DNA of 64,000 bases from Strigamia acuminata (Eukaryota > Arthropoda > Chilopoda > Geophilomorpha > Linotaeniidae): the NCBI GenBank assembly GCA_949358305.1, contig OX442315.1:4278001-4342000 (forward strand), in the 5' to 3' direction. The notes under the pieces are model-generated. The model did not search any database and had not been told where the DNA came from. It saw only the letters and a program-made list of their open reading frames with translations. Made by a program: the position numbers and the translations under genes. Positions 27,506-37,600 of this stretch are shown here, in pieces. Within the stretch, counting starts at the first letter, position 1, and each line of letters starts with the position of its first letter.

Positions 27506-28932
27506 GATGCATTAGGCGGTCCACCACGTGGGGCTCCTCGTTGACCTCGGCCTTGGTAATTTTCAATGAAATTTTTACCTTTATAATTTGGATTTTTAGG
27601 ATGGCCTTGGTTATTTGGATTCCCCTGTGGTCTTTGTCCTTGTGGTGGATTCCATTGCTGTTGTGGTGGATTTTGCTGTCGGAATCCTTGACCTGAGTTA
27701 TTCCACTGATTATTCCAATTACCTCTGTTTTGACCTCTATTGTCACTCCATCCTCTTCCTTGGTTCCTATTATTGCCATTCCACCATCCACGTTGTTGTC
27801 CAGATCGTCCTCTAAAGTTACCTCTATTGTAGAACTGGGCCTGGTTTGGATGTGGTGTATACCATTGATTTTGATAGAAGACCGGAGTAACCTCTGCATA
27901 TTGAACTTCCCCAAACTGCTGCTGTTGCCTTAGCACTTTGACCTCTGCTAACAACTCGTCTTTTGATTTATTGACGTCGCTCGGTTCAACTAACAAACTT
28001 GGTTTCACCTCGCCTGTTGTATCAACAGCTTTTTGCAGTAGGGTTAGCAAAACTTCTGCAGGATCCTCGCTGAATGCATGAGCTTCCAATAGTCCAAGTT
28101 GAGATGTTAACTGATCCAATGTCTTTGGGAAATTGACTACTAATTTATCTCTAGTCACCTTTTTAAGTCCTTGAAACACATGAAATATCTTTTGTTCTTC
28201 AGTAAATGCTGGTCTCGCAAAAGAACATTCTTTTAATATTTTCTGCATATGTTCCAATGCTGTCCCATCTTTGTGCTGCATTGCCTGTAATTTCGACAAA
28301 ATTGTTGTTATTTGTCGCCTGAATTTTGCCTTCAACGCATCTTTCCATTGACTCCATGTTCTAGTCGGATGTTGTGGAAGTTGATCTAGATACCACGATG
28401 ATGCGGAGGATTTCAGCACAATTGACAGATGTTTAATCCTTTCAGTGTCATCGGCGATCGTATCTTCATATCCGATCAACCATGTGTCAATATTCCCTGT
28501 AGCCGGATCAAAGTAAACTGGATTTCTTCTATTGACCACTAAATTTTGTAATACCGTCTGTATTGCTACTAGTTCCGGTGAAGCATTTGCCATATTATCT
28601 GGAAATTGTTCGTTTTTAATTGCCAATATTGGTTGGATTAATTCCTTTTGGTCCTCAATATTGTCAGTTGCGTCCTCAAATGCGTCGTCCAAATTTGCTT
28701 GCACTTTATCCAGGAGATTGCCTAATTCCGTAGCTTCGTCAGGCAACAACAAATTGTACACACTTGGATCGATTATTCTTTTATGGCGCTGTTCCGGGGT
28801 TTCAAAATCTTCCCTTTTTTGAATTTTTTCTTCTCCTTTGGATTTTGATCTCTTTTTCCTGTCAGTCACCTTATCATCCAGTGATTCAAGTTCTCCCGGA
28901 TCTTTTGATGAAAACAAATAATCCGTTACCAC
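27496..28932 (-). CDS. gag: Gypsy-2 Gag
   Basis: The frame is 478 codons from a GTG at 28932; the first in-frame ATG is at 28593 (MANASPEL), giving about 365 residues. The capsid region contains FDPATGNIDTWLIGYE and SWYLDQLP, typical of retrotransposon Gag. The tail from about residue 365 of the long form is rich in Gln, Asn, Gly and Arg with RG and RGG pairs and replaces the usual zinc knuckle. The 113-residue stretch upstream of the ATG aligns with that of Gypsy-3 (shared VTDYL and DKVT-R), suggesting that it is translated from a non-ATG codon or a spliced leader. Confidence 0.85.
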   Translation of the reverse strand: MVTDYLFSSKDPGELESLDDKVTDRKKRSKSKGEEKIQKREDFETPEQRHKRIIDPSVYNLLLPDEATELGNLLDKVQANLDDAFEDATDNIEDQKELIQPILAIKNEQFPDNMANASPELVAIQTVLQNLVVNRRNPVYFDPATGNIDTWLIGYEDTIADDTERIKHLSIVLKSSASSWYLDQLPQHPTRTWSQWKDALKAKFRRQITTILSKLQAMQHKDGTALEHMQKILKECSFARPAFTEEQKIFHVFQGLKKVTRDKLVVNFPKTLDQLTSQLGLLEAHAFSEDPAEVLLTLLQKAVDTTGEVKPSLLVEPSDVNKSKDELLAEVKVLRQQQQFGEVQYAEVTPVFYQNQWYTPHPNQAQFYNRGNFRGRSGQQRGWWNGNNRNQGRGWSDNRGQNRGNWNNQWNNSGQGFRQQNPPQQQWNPPQGQRPQGNPNNQGHPKNPNYKGKNFIENYQGRGQRGAPRGGPPNASGN

Positions 28933-29856
28933 TTGTGAAAAGTTATAACGTTTGGATTCCGCAATTGTTAAATAATTAAATTCGAAGACACAATCCTTTG
29001 ACTTGAAGCACTTTTAATTCACTTTTCCAGTTATAAATAACACTATAACTCTTTAGCACACAGAACACTTTTCACTTTCTGAAAAATAAATCAGTGATTA
29101 AACACTTCAATTTTCACAGAAATATTTCAAAATACTAGAACAATTCAATTTTCACAATCAAATCTCAAAATTTCCACAAAAGAACCTCAAGGAGAAAAAA
29201 AAAAACACTTTCACGGTCATCATTTTTTATAAAAATATCAAAAACAATTCATTTTCACGGTCATAATTACAAAATTTCATCAAAACTATTCAAGGAAAAA
29301 CTTCTTATTAATAACACTTTACAAAAATGCTCTGGAAAGAAAATAAATTCATTAATAAATATAAACAATATATTCTCTATTATTATTCAATTTTATCTTA
29401 CATTCACAATTAAATTCTTCATTACTATACACTTTCATTTAATTTTATCAAAGTTCAATCAATAATACTATATCAATTCAATTAAAAGTCAAATATCACA
29501 ATAAATAATACTCAAATGCAAATTTATCCAATTTAAACCTTCAAAGCTTCTATTCTATTTTATTTTATTTTTTAGATCTTGCCAATTTTCAATCTAATTG
29601 ACCTATTTATTCTTTAGCAATGACTCACTCTCACATTCCTATCAATTTCACAAATGACTCACTCATATTCAAATTAGGTTGGGATTTCTCTAAATTTTAT
29701 ATGATTTCAAAGCTATTTTCAAGCTAAATTTGCCAATTTTATGTGATTTAAATTCCAATTTCACTCATTTTACTCTAGATTTTACAATTTTAATGATTTT
29801 TAACTCTAATTTCGGGGTTTTTTATTCTAATTTTTTTTTTTGTCCCGGGGAAAGAA
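28933..29856. other. Gypsy-2 untranslated leader
   Basis: This is about 0.9 kb of AT-rich leader between the primer-binding site and gag. The gag frame stays open for some codons past 28932 (including ALTERNATIVE start region around 28970) without an ATG. Repeated words of the AATTTTACTCTAATTT type lie near the LTR (29690-29840). No gene is supported. Confidence 0.5.
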
Positions 29857-29871
29857 CCGCGATCTCCACCA
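29857..29871 (-). other. Gypsy-2 primer-binding site
   Basis: The element strand reads TGGTGGAGATCGCGG two bases inside the 5' LTR. Gypsy-3 and Gypsy-4 begin with the same TGGTGGAGAT. The matching tRNA was not identified. Confidence 0.7.
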
Positions 29872-29873
29872 TT

Positions 29874-30446
29874 TGTTACGTGGATTCCGGGCCTAATCAG
29901 GTCTCCACGCAACTATGTTTAATTGGGGTTTAGTGAGTGTGAAAGGAAAGAATGAGATTCATTTATGCTTTAAATTCAATTCAGATTTATTTGACCGGAC
30001 AAACAAAGTTTGCTCGATCCCTTATAAATTCAGATACATTTATTCTCAAACAGGTCAGAATGTTATTTTGGATAAATTGTCACTTCTTACATTTGTCAAA
30101 TGTACAACCTTTATTAATTGGGTTATGAACTGCTGTGTGATAACTTAAATGCAATGTAATTAAATTGGTTTTATAGTCAGTCAGCCGCTCTCAGTATCGA
30201 GGCGACATCAGACTCTCTAGTTCTGAAAAGCAAAAGTGATTAGAGACCTGTCTTAGTGCGGGCTCCTTATTTATAGCAAATCTGCCATAAACCCCATAAT
30301 TGAATTGATCGGTCCATCACATGGCGATGACGGAGTCCAACCGTCAGCGCCATCTGTGGCCGAAATTTAGCAACATTTAACCTAATAATGATTCGAATTA
30401 CGTGCTACGAATCGCGCATCAATTGGCACGGTTCGTACACGTGACA
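29874..30446 (-). repeat. Gypsy-2 5' LTR
   Basis: This is a 573-bp copy of 20615-21187 with the same ends and no visible difference. Confidence 0.95.
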
Positions 30447-31184
30447 ATATACATTCTTCAATGTAACAAACCCGCCAGGCACTTTTTCACCTGAATCTAA
30501 TCTTAAGTCCCCCACTCCTGCTATTTTAGAGGACCCTTCCCCTAAATGAACGTTAATGTTCGTTAAAGGCCTATAATTGATGAGCCCATCTTTGCTGAAA
30601 GTGAAGTGATCCGTCGCCCCAGTATCAACATACCAGGCGGGATCCGGCGCTCCGCTCGTCACATATGAGCGTAATGGCAAATTATTTTGCCTTTGACTTT
30701 CGTCCATCGACACGTAGAATAATTTGGGACTGTCTCCCACGTTGCAATTCAATGTTTCCTCTTGTCTAATCACTAGAGCAACGTGTGCGGATGGCTCCTG
30801 TGCGCAGGACGCACCCAAACCACGGTCAACATCTTTTTCATCACTTGAACTGTCCATTTCTGATGATGATATGTCCATAGGCTCCTGGACACGTGGTGGG
30901 TGCAGCCTGTCCCACTCTCTTAACAGTTCAACCCGGATCTTTTCGGGAATAAAATCTTCGACTGGCCATGACTCAATTCTTTCTTTACATTCCTCGAACT
31001 CCGGTCCGAGGAAGTCCATATACTGGAAAGCCACATCAATGTCGTGCAATTCCAGCCCCTCTGCATTAATTTCGATTGCTTTCTGGTCGACTCGATCCAG
31101 AAATGAGTACATCGACTCATTGTCGTTGCGTTTGAGGTCTAAAAACTCTCGCCTCAGTCTAGCTCTGTCAAATCTATCCGCCAT
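30447..31184 (-). CDS. gag: Copia Gag-protease, N-terminal part, interrupted
   Basis: The ATG at 31184 (MADRFDRARL) is preferred over the TTG nine bases upstream. The first 100 residues resemble the second half of a copia Gag capsid (LRREFLDLKRNDNESMYSFL). A Ser/Asp/Glu-rich linker and then the aspartic protease motif WYVDTGATDHF follow. No CCHC zinc knuckle is present and the usual first part of Gag is missing, so this Gag is unusually short. The frame is cut at 30447 by Gypsy-2 and continues at 20614; the codons around ATAT join in frame. The few residues past the junction belong to the Gypsy-2 LTR. Confidence 0.85.
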
Positions 31185-32357
31185 TTTTGCCAATATGTTG
31201 CACTAAACCGTAGCACAAACACACTAAATAAACACTTTGGCAAATCACACCAAAACACAATTTTCCCCAACCAAAATGAAGGAGAAACAATAACAATCCA
31301 CCCTGGACTAATCTCACTAAGTGAGATGAAAAACTCCGACACAGTATTTCCCAAGTTCCGACCGGTGCACCTGGGCCCGCGGGACACTTGGTGGCCAGAA
31401 ATAGCCTGTGTGGAAATAGGATTCCGCTACGCGACTGCGTAAAGGGCGGAAAACAGTCTAAATGACCCCAAAACAAAACCTTAAATTCTAAACAAAGGTA
31501 ATTTCGACCCAAACAAATTATCAAACACAATAATCGCTGTGAAGATGACTTCCGTGTTGTCTTCACTGCTGAAATCCGTTGTCTTTCACTCGTGCACCTG
31601 GCACGAGGCTTAACCGGTCCCTCCGATGCGCGAATACACTTCACGTGCAAATTCGCGATGCGTTTCGGCTCGTCGCACGAAACGCGTCCAAAACGTGACA
31701 ATGTCGATCCTAATCGACTCGTACGGCTTCTCTTCGTGTTGTACGAACGTTGGACGTTCGTATCCAGCTCGGAATAGGCGAGCGACGTTTCAAATACGTT
31801 GCGGAAATCTGTCTCGATCGCCGCCGACGAAAAACGCTTCGTTTTCGCCCAAAAATGTTCCGAATCGTCTCGAAACCAGTCCCAATCGATTCCTGGGGTC
31901 TGGTTCTGGTCCCACGTTGTATTTTCCAGCGCTGGGATCCACTCGTTGGCTCGAAAACAACTCGAGTACGGCCTCAAACACTCGTCGCACTGGGCGCCGC
32001 CATTTTGGAATGACACGTCATCGTGCAAACGAAAACGAGAAAAATGGCTTATAAAACGCCGAAATAAATTCGAAAAATACTTCTCAGTGTTCCTGCAGTC
32101 TATACAACTGCTTCTACGATGATTTCGATCCGTTTCGCCACCGAAATCGTCAAAATCCGTCTTTGCTGCTTCGGGTCGCAATTCGTCGACTTCGCTGCTT
32201 TACGAAGCACGCGAATCTCACTCGTCTGGTCGGGATATCGTCGCTCTCGTGCTGCCCGCCGCTCCGGTACCGCTCGTCGACGCGCACAAGACGTTCCTGG
32301 CCAGAATTTTGTCGCGAATCCGAAAATCAACGTTTAAACAACGTTGCACTCACCAAA
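31185..32357 (-). other. Copia leader with a 335-codon open frame
   Basis: This is a 1.17-kb leader, long for copia. A frame of 335 codons (32181-31174) runs through it and ends just inside gag in another frame. Its product would be Arg/Ser-rich first and hydrophobic later, with no domain I recognise. It might be chance, an upstream regulatory ORF, or the decayed missing Gag N-terminus. The sequence is richer in CG than neighbouring DNA. Confidence 0.4.
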
Positions 32358-32373
32358 CCACCCTCTGCTACCA
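32358..32373 (-). other. Copia primer-binding site, initiator-Met tRNA type
   Basis: The element strand reads TGGTAGCAGAGGGTGG one base inside the 5' LTR. It is complementary to the 3' end of animal initiator methionine tRNA with about one mismatch, the common primer of copia elements. Confidence 0.75.
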
Positions 32374-32374
32374 A

Positions 32375-32825
32375 TGTCAATCTATAAACCGTAGGTGAGT
32401 GCATGTGTGGAAGCAAACCAGCATCTTTACTTTTTGCAAAGCCATCTAACCATGGAGGCCGCCATCTTTATTGCCAAACAGTAAGTGATCAAGTGATACA
32501 TGGGTTAGAGGCTAACTGCCAACCAACTAACAGTAGGACAAATCATCCACACAGTGGTTGATTTGTTCTTTACAAACAAAACATCAACTAAATACAATTC
32601 CAGTATTCACACTGGATAAAAACCGGGGCAAACTAATAGATAAACTAAAAACCCAAGCAGACGACAGTCTGGATAACACTGCAAAACATGTGTTGATTGA
32701 ATTTGCAAGACAATCAACACTCGACCTCGAGACATAACACAATGCTAAACAGAAACGCGCCATTGCCGCACTAATTCGGAAAGGTGCGACGTATCACACC
32801 ATATGACGGATCCAAAATCCCAACA
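32375..32825 (-). repeat. Copia 5' LTR
   Basis: This is a 451-bp copy of 16393-16843, followed by the duplication ATTTA. Confidence 0.94.
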
Positions 32826-33002
32826 ATTTATAGCAAATCTGCCATAAACCCCATAATTGAATTGATCGGTCCATCACATGACGATGACGGATTCCAGCCG
32901 TCAGCGCCATCTGTGGCCGAAATTTAGCAACACTTAACTAATAATAGATCGAATTGCGTGTTACGAATCGCGCATTAATTGGCACGGTTCGTACACGTGA
33001 CA
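32826..33002 (-). repeat. Solo LTR of the Gypsy-2 family, right part
   Basis: It continues the LTR cut at 16392, starting with the duplicated ATTTA and ending CACGTGACA. It differs from the Gypsy-2 LTR at several positions (for example GACGATGACGGATT against GGCGATGACGGAGT), so it is older. Confidence 0.88.
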
Positions 33003-33019
33003 ATATAGCGTTTACCGGA

Positions 33020-33105
33020 CAGCTGACGGCCGTAACAGTCGACGGCTGACAGTCGACAACTAGCGGCCGACACGACTGACAGTCGACAACTAGTCGACTG
33101 ACTTA
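33020..33105. repeat. GTCGAC-rich short repeat cluster
   Basis: CTGACAGTCGACAACTAG occurs at 33046-33063 and 33076-33093, 30 bp apart, with partial copies (ACAGTCGAC at 33034, AGTCGACTGAC at 33092). SalI-type palindromes are thus repeated four times in 70 bp. Confidence 0.65.
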
Positions 33106-33832
33106 ACTTGTCAACTTTGCACAAAAGAATCCATATTTTCATTGACAGTAAACAAACTGTGTTCCACGTGTTTGACCCGTTAACTTTTCTGAGCGTTTTC
33201 GCTACCAAGCTTAGATATTGATAGCATCATTTGTAGGTTGTTTAGCATTGCGACGGGACCCAAAAGGAATTATCATCCTTGGGAAGATAAAGAAAATAAC
33301 TTGCGAGGTTGTCCCGCTGAACTGTAGGGATTCAAATTTACTCTTAAAATCACAAAAGTGACTTAAAAATATCTTTACTGTGACATTCGCCGATAATCCC
33401 GGTATCATTATCGTTGGTTCTTTTGCATCAAAATACGTCGACGTGTAAGTAGTTTTCTTGTTTTTGAATAAAAGTTCTAATCACTCGGACGTGGGTTCTC
33501 ATTAATGCATGTGATTGTGATTATTGGAACATTCACTTCTATTCAGCACATTTGATTGCATAATTTTGGAAGCGAATAGAGCCGTCGTCGAGGGTCGGAA
33601 TTTGGAATTTGATATTTGGTGAAAGAGGAACTTTATTTTGCTTTTACGGGTGTGTAAATATAGTTGTTTCCCATAGAACTCAAGCAACACTCAACAACAT
33701 CATGATTTGCAAATGTTGTTGTAGGAATGGTTCGATTGGATCAAGGATTAAATGGGCAATCCATGATTTCTGCTCAAAAATTACAAAAGGGTAAAATGAG
33801 GAAGTGGTTCGAGGGTGGGAGAATGGGAATGT

Positions 33833-33852
33833 TTAGGTTAGGTTATGTTAGG
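33833..33852 (+). repeat. Short TTAGG telomere-like run
   Basis: TTAGG-TTAGG-TTATG-TTAGG reads here. TTAGG is the telomere unit of most insects; this run is only four units and interstitial. Confidence 0.7.
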
Positions 33853-33863
33853 TTGTCCCGCAC

Positions 33864-34500
33864 GCTTCTGTATTTATATTTATACTTATTTTTAATTTTT
33901 ATTTGTAAATGAAAATGTGTAATTCTAAAAGTTAAAATGTATTAAAACAATCCGTCAGAAAAATCAAATGAATTCTTATTTAAAATTGGTTTAATACATT
34001 TCAACATTCATTGCATTAAACATTTTAATTAAATTAATTTAACCTTTTATCAATTTCATTTTAAATTGTATTTTATTTGAAATAGTTTTCTGCATTTATA
34101 TTTCTATTTTATTTTTTATTTGTATTTGTAAATGAAAATGTTTAATGCTATTAATGTTAAAATGTATTAAAACAAGTTTAAATGAGAATTCATTTTTATT
34201 TACAAATGTGGCCTAGTTAATAGGCAAGTGTAATTCTAAAAGTTAAAATGTATTAAAACATTTCACCAGAAAAAAAAATCAAATGAATTCTCATTTAAAA
34301 TAGTTTTAATACATTTCAACATTAATAGCATTTAACATTTTTATTTACAAATAAAATTTTTATTTAAGAAATTTCATTAAATCAATTTAACTTTTTAACA
34401 ATTTCTTTTTAAATTGTATTTTATTTTAAATAGTTTTCTGCATTTATATTTGTACTTATTTTTTATTTGTGTTTGTATATAAATGAATCAGAATTTTTTC
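33864..34500. repeat. AT-rich imperfect repeats left of polB
   Basis: Three related units begin CTGTATTTATATTTATAC (33866), CTGCATTTATATTTCTAT (34091) and CTGCATTTATATTTGTAC (34439). TTAAAATGTATTAAAAC recurs at about 33932, 34159 and 34244, and its inverted form TTTTAATACATTTCAACATT follows at about 33988 and 34303, so each unit can fold. These may be subterminal repeats of the Polinton. I could not match them to the right edge of the window as a terminal inverted repeat. Confidence 0.6.
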
Positions 34501-34574
34501 AGTTGATCAACGACCCTGAATCCTGACGGAGCGGAAAACCTATGCCCAATTTTCTAATTTTTCAAAATTATTTT

Positions 34575-34585
34575 TATATAAAAAA
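34575..34585 (+). promoter_or_regulatory. TATA-like element before polB
   Basis: TATATAAAAA lies 34 bases ahead of the polB ATG at 34619. This would give a very short leader. No other promoter part is visible. Confidence 0.4.
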
Positions 34586-34618
34586 TGAAAATCTATTTAG
34601 ATTCGTTCAGTGCTCTGG

Positions 34619-37600
34619 ATGAATAGATACAAATCCAAGAAATGCGTAGAGTTTTTAAAAGGAAAAAGAGAAAATGGACATTTATCTAAGGATTTCAAGT
34701 TACACATCAAGTTGGAACAACTCTTGGCGAAGTGCCGAGAATATGATGATTTTGTGAACATCGAGCCTCGGCCGTATTATCTTTACAAAAGTATCTTTGA
34801 CGGACAAGTGCTTGAGTACATTGTCGAATTTGACGAAAGGATTTTTGACATAGAAGACGTGATGAAAGATGCCACTCCAAATATCCGTGCATTGGCAGCA
34901 GAAGTTGCAGCCAGCATGAATTCGTGCAAAGTGAGCGTTATGATGCTATTGAGATATCGGCATTCCCTGAACAAGTCGACTGATCATCATAAATGGTACC
35001 AGGCCGATCCGTTCGTGATGCATTCGGACGATGTTGACCACATTCTGGATTCGGCTGCGAAACAACTGGCCATACAAAATGCCGAATTTGTCAAAACTCA
35101 TGACTATTTATATTACCTTTGTGTGGACGAGATTAAAATTAAGTTTGCTGCTTTACACCAGAAAGGTGGATGGTACAAAGATGTTCCGTCATTTCCGTTG
35201 AGTTTGAACAACGATTTGGCGGCCGTCATTTGCAATAAGAAAGCGATTTTGACTTTTAAAATTGAGTTGCAAAAGTCTTTTGTTTGGGCCGTTCTTGCAT
35301 GTGTACATCCTACAGCTAATCATCCCGAACATGTACCAAATTACTTGAAGTATGAGCACGAATTGAACTTGCAAGGTTTTGAATTTCCTTTGTCTTACAG
35401 AAACGTAGAAAAATTCCAGTTGCAGAATCTCGATATCGAAGTAACTATTTATTTTTGGGACAGCAATCGCGTGCAAAGATACGTGACCGTACACAGAAAC
35501 AGGAAACATCACGTTGATTTATTCTTCTATGGAAATAATTGCTATGGACTTGTGAGGAATCTAAAACGTTTGGTCGGTTATTTTCCGTGCCACTACTGCG
35601 ACAACCAATTCAAGAGCATTGTGGGTAGAGACAAACACTTGACAGTATTCCACTCCTTTCCTGAAGAAGAAGAATCGTCATATCAGGAACTGGATGAACA
35701 TCTGCGCAGCAAAAAGGCAGTGGTAAATGTCCAGAACTCGGATCAAAAAAGTTTTTTGTGGTCCGTATTGGCTGCCTTATATCCGGCGCCCGATAATGTA
35801 TGCAGAACGGGTTATTACGAACAGTTTATGGACAAACTTAATCTCGAAGGGCTAGTTTTTCCCGTGGGTCCGAAAGAAGTGCTTACGTTCGAAAGACGGA
35901 ATAAAAGTTTGAACATTAATGTATTCGAGTTGCTGCCCACGTCACGGATTGTCCCGATAAAAGTGAATATTCAGACAAACCGCCTTACCACTATTAATCT
36001 ACTGAAGAAGCAAAATCATTACATGTGGATCAAGGATTTCTCGCGACTCATGAGCGTTGGCGATGGCCACAAGAGGTATTATTGTATGAACTGTATGAAC
36101 GGGTATTCCAGCGCCAAAGTGCTTGTTAAGCATAAACGATACTGCGGAAAAAACACTCCCTCCGCCACTAAATGCCCCGAAGAAGGAACGATCTGTACGT
36201 TCAAGAGTGAAAAAAAAAAATATCCTGTACCGTACGTTTGCTACGCTGATTTTGAGGCATTCTTAGTGCCTGAAGTGGAGATCAAACCCACTTTACATTC
36301 GATCACCATTAATTCTCACGAGCCGTGTGGTTATTCGTTTAAAGTGGTGTGCACGGAGAACGAAGCTTATTCCAGACCGTTACAGCTGTACAGAGGTCCG
36401 GATGCCGTCGATCATTTTTTGCAATCGTTGCGTGCAGAAATTAAAGCCGTGGTTTGTCAATTTTCCCAATTGGAAAGACAATTCAATACCAAAATGATGA
36501 CTCCATTTGAATGGAACGCATTTAGAAATGCAACAACTTGTTTCTTATGCGATGGCGAGTTCTCCAAAGCTGAAGGATGGACTAAAGTCTTGGATCACAA
36601 CCATTTCACTGGTAAGTTTCGCGGAGCCGCACACGGCAAATGTAACCTCAACTACCATTGGCGGAGATCTGTGCCGGTAGTTTTCCATAATGGGAAAAGG
36701 TATGATTTTCATTTGATATTCCCACATTTGACCGTCGAGACAGAAAAAGTGACCGTCATCGCCGAAAACTCGGAATTATACAAATCTTTCACGCTGAGAA
36801 TCAATACCAGCGATGATCCAAAAGTGCCCCGTAAAGTTACGTTAAAATTCTTGGATAGTTTCCAATTTCTCGCGAGCAGTTTATCCAATTTGGCTAAAAA
36901 TCTAGAGAAGTCGCAGTTTGTTGTCTTTCGAAGCGAGTTTAAGGGCGAGGAAATTGATTTTCTTAAGAGGAAAGGAGTATACCCTTACAGATATATGACC
37001 GGTTGGTCAAAATTTCAAGAAGATGAACTTCCGCCGATAGAAGAATTTGAGAACATATCCGACGACGATTACCAATATGCCCAGTTAGTTTGGAAAACGT
37101 TGGGAATTAAAAACATGGGCGAATATCACGATTTATATCTGAAGACCGACACTCTGTTGTTGGCGGATATATTCGAACAGTTTAGGAAAATGTGTTTGAA
37201 TCACTACAAGCTGGACCCCTGTCATTATATCACGTTTCCGAGTCTGTCTTGGGACGCAGCACTGCTCATCACAAAAGTTAAATTGGAGGTTCTGTCTGAT
37301 CCAGATATATACATGTTTGTCGAACAAGGAATAAGAGGCGGTGTTGCCACGATCAGTCAACGCTACGCCAAAGCTAATAATCCTCTTCTGGCATCGGGGT
37401 ACGATTGTGAGAAACCAGAGAGTTACATCGTCTATTTGGATGCAAATTCCATGTATTCCTGGGCAATGAGCAAACCGTTACCTGTTGGAAAGTTTGCCTT
37501 CGACAATAATTTAGCCGAATGGACGCAAGAAAGGATTTTGAAAATGGGAGAGAACGATACGACGGGGTGCATCTTGGAAGTGGATTTGGGATATCCGCAA

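Larger units (their letters stand above)
20615..30446 (-). mobile_element. Gypsy-2, Ty3/gypsy element with Ulp1-like ORF
   Basis: This 9.8-kb minus-strand element has 573-bp LTRs and the target duplication ATAT (20611-20614 and 30447-30450). It sits inside the copia coding region. Order from its 5' end is LTR, primer site, gag, pol by -1 frameshift, an additional protease-like ORF, polypurine tract, LTR. Pol is very close to that of Gypsy-3, but Gypsy-3 has no equivalent of the extra ORF. Confidence 0.95.
16393..32825 (-). mobile_element. Ty1/copia retrotransposon, split by Gypsy-2
   Basis: Identical-looking 451-bp LTRs flank the element, with the 5-bp target duplication ATTTA at 16388-16392 and 32826-32830. 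The internal order protease-integrase-RT-RNase H and the YVDD motif define copia. It is on the minus strand and is interrupted within the protease-to-integrase region by Gypsy-2 (20615-30446, duplication ATAT). Without the insertion and one ATAT, the two coding pieces lie in the same frame, so the element was intact when it was hit. Own length without the insert is about 6.6 kb. Confidence 0.95.
33003..33863. other. Flanking DNA between solo LTR and Polinton side
   Basis: No gene is recognised; the open frames are short, overlapping and on both strands. It contains a cluster of GTCGAC repeats at its left end and a TTAGG run at its right end, listed separately. The left border of the Polinton may fall here or in the next repeat block. 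Confidence 0.45.

Noticed and set aside
20615-30148. Identical small ORFs at 20656-20889 and 29915-30148
   Set aside because: They are the same stretch of the two Gypsy-2 LTRs, not genes.
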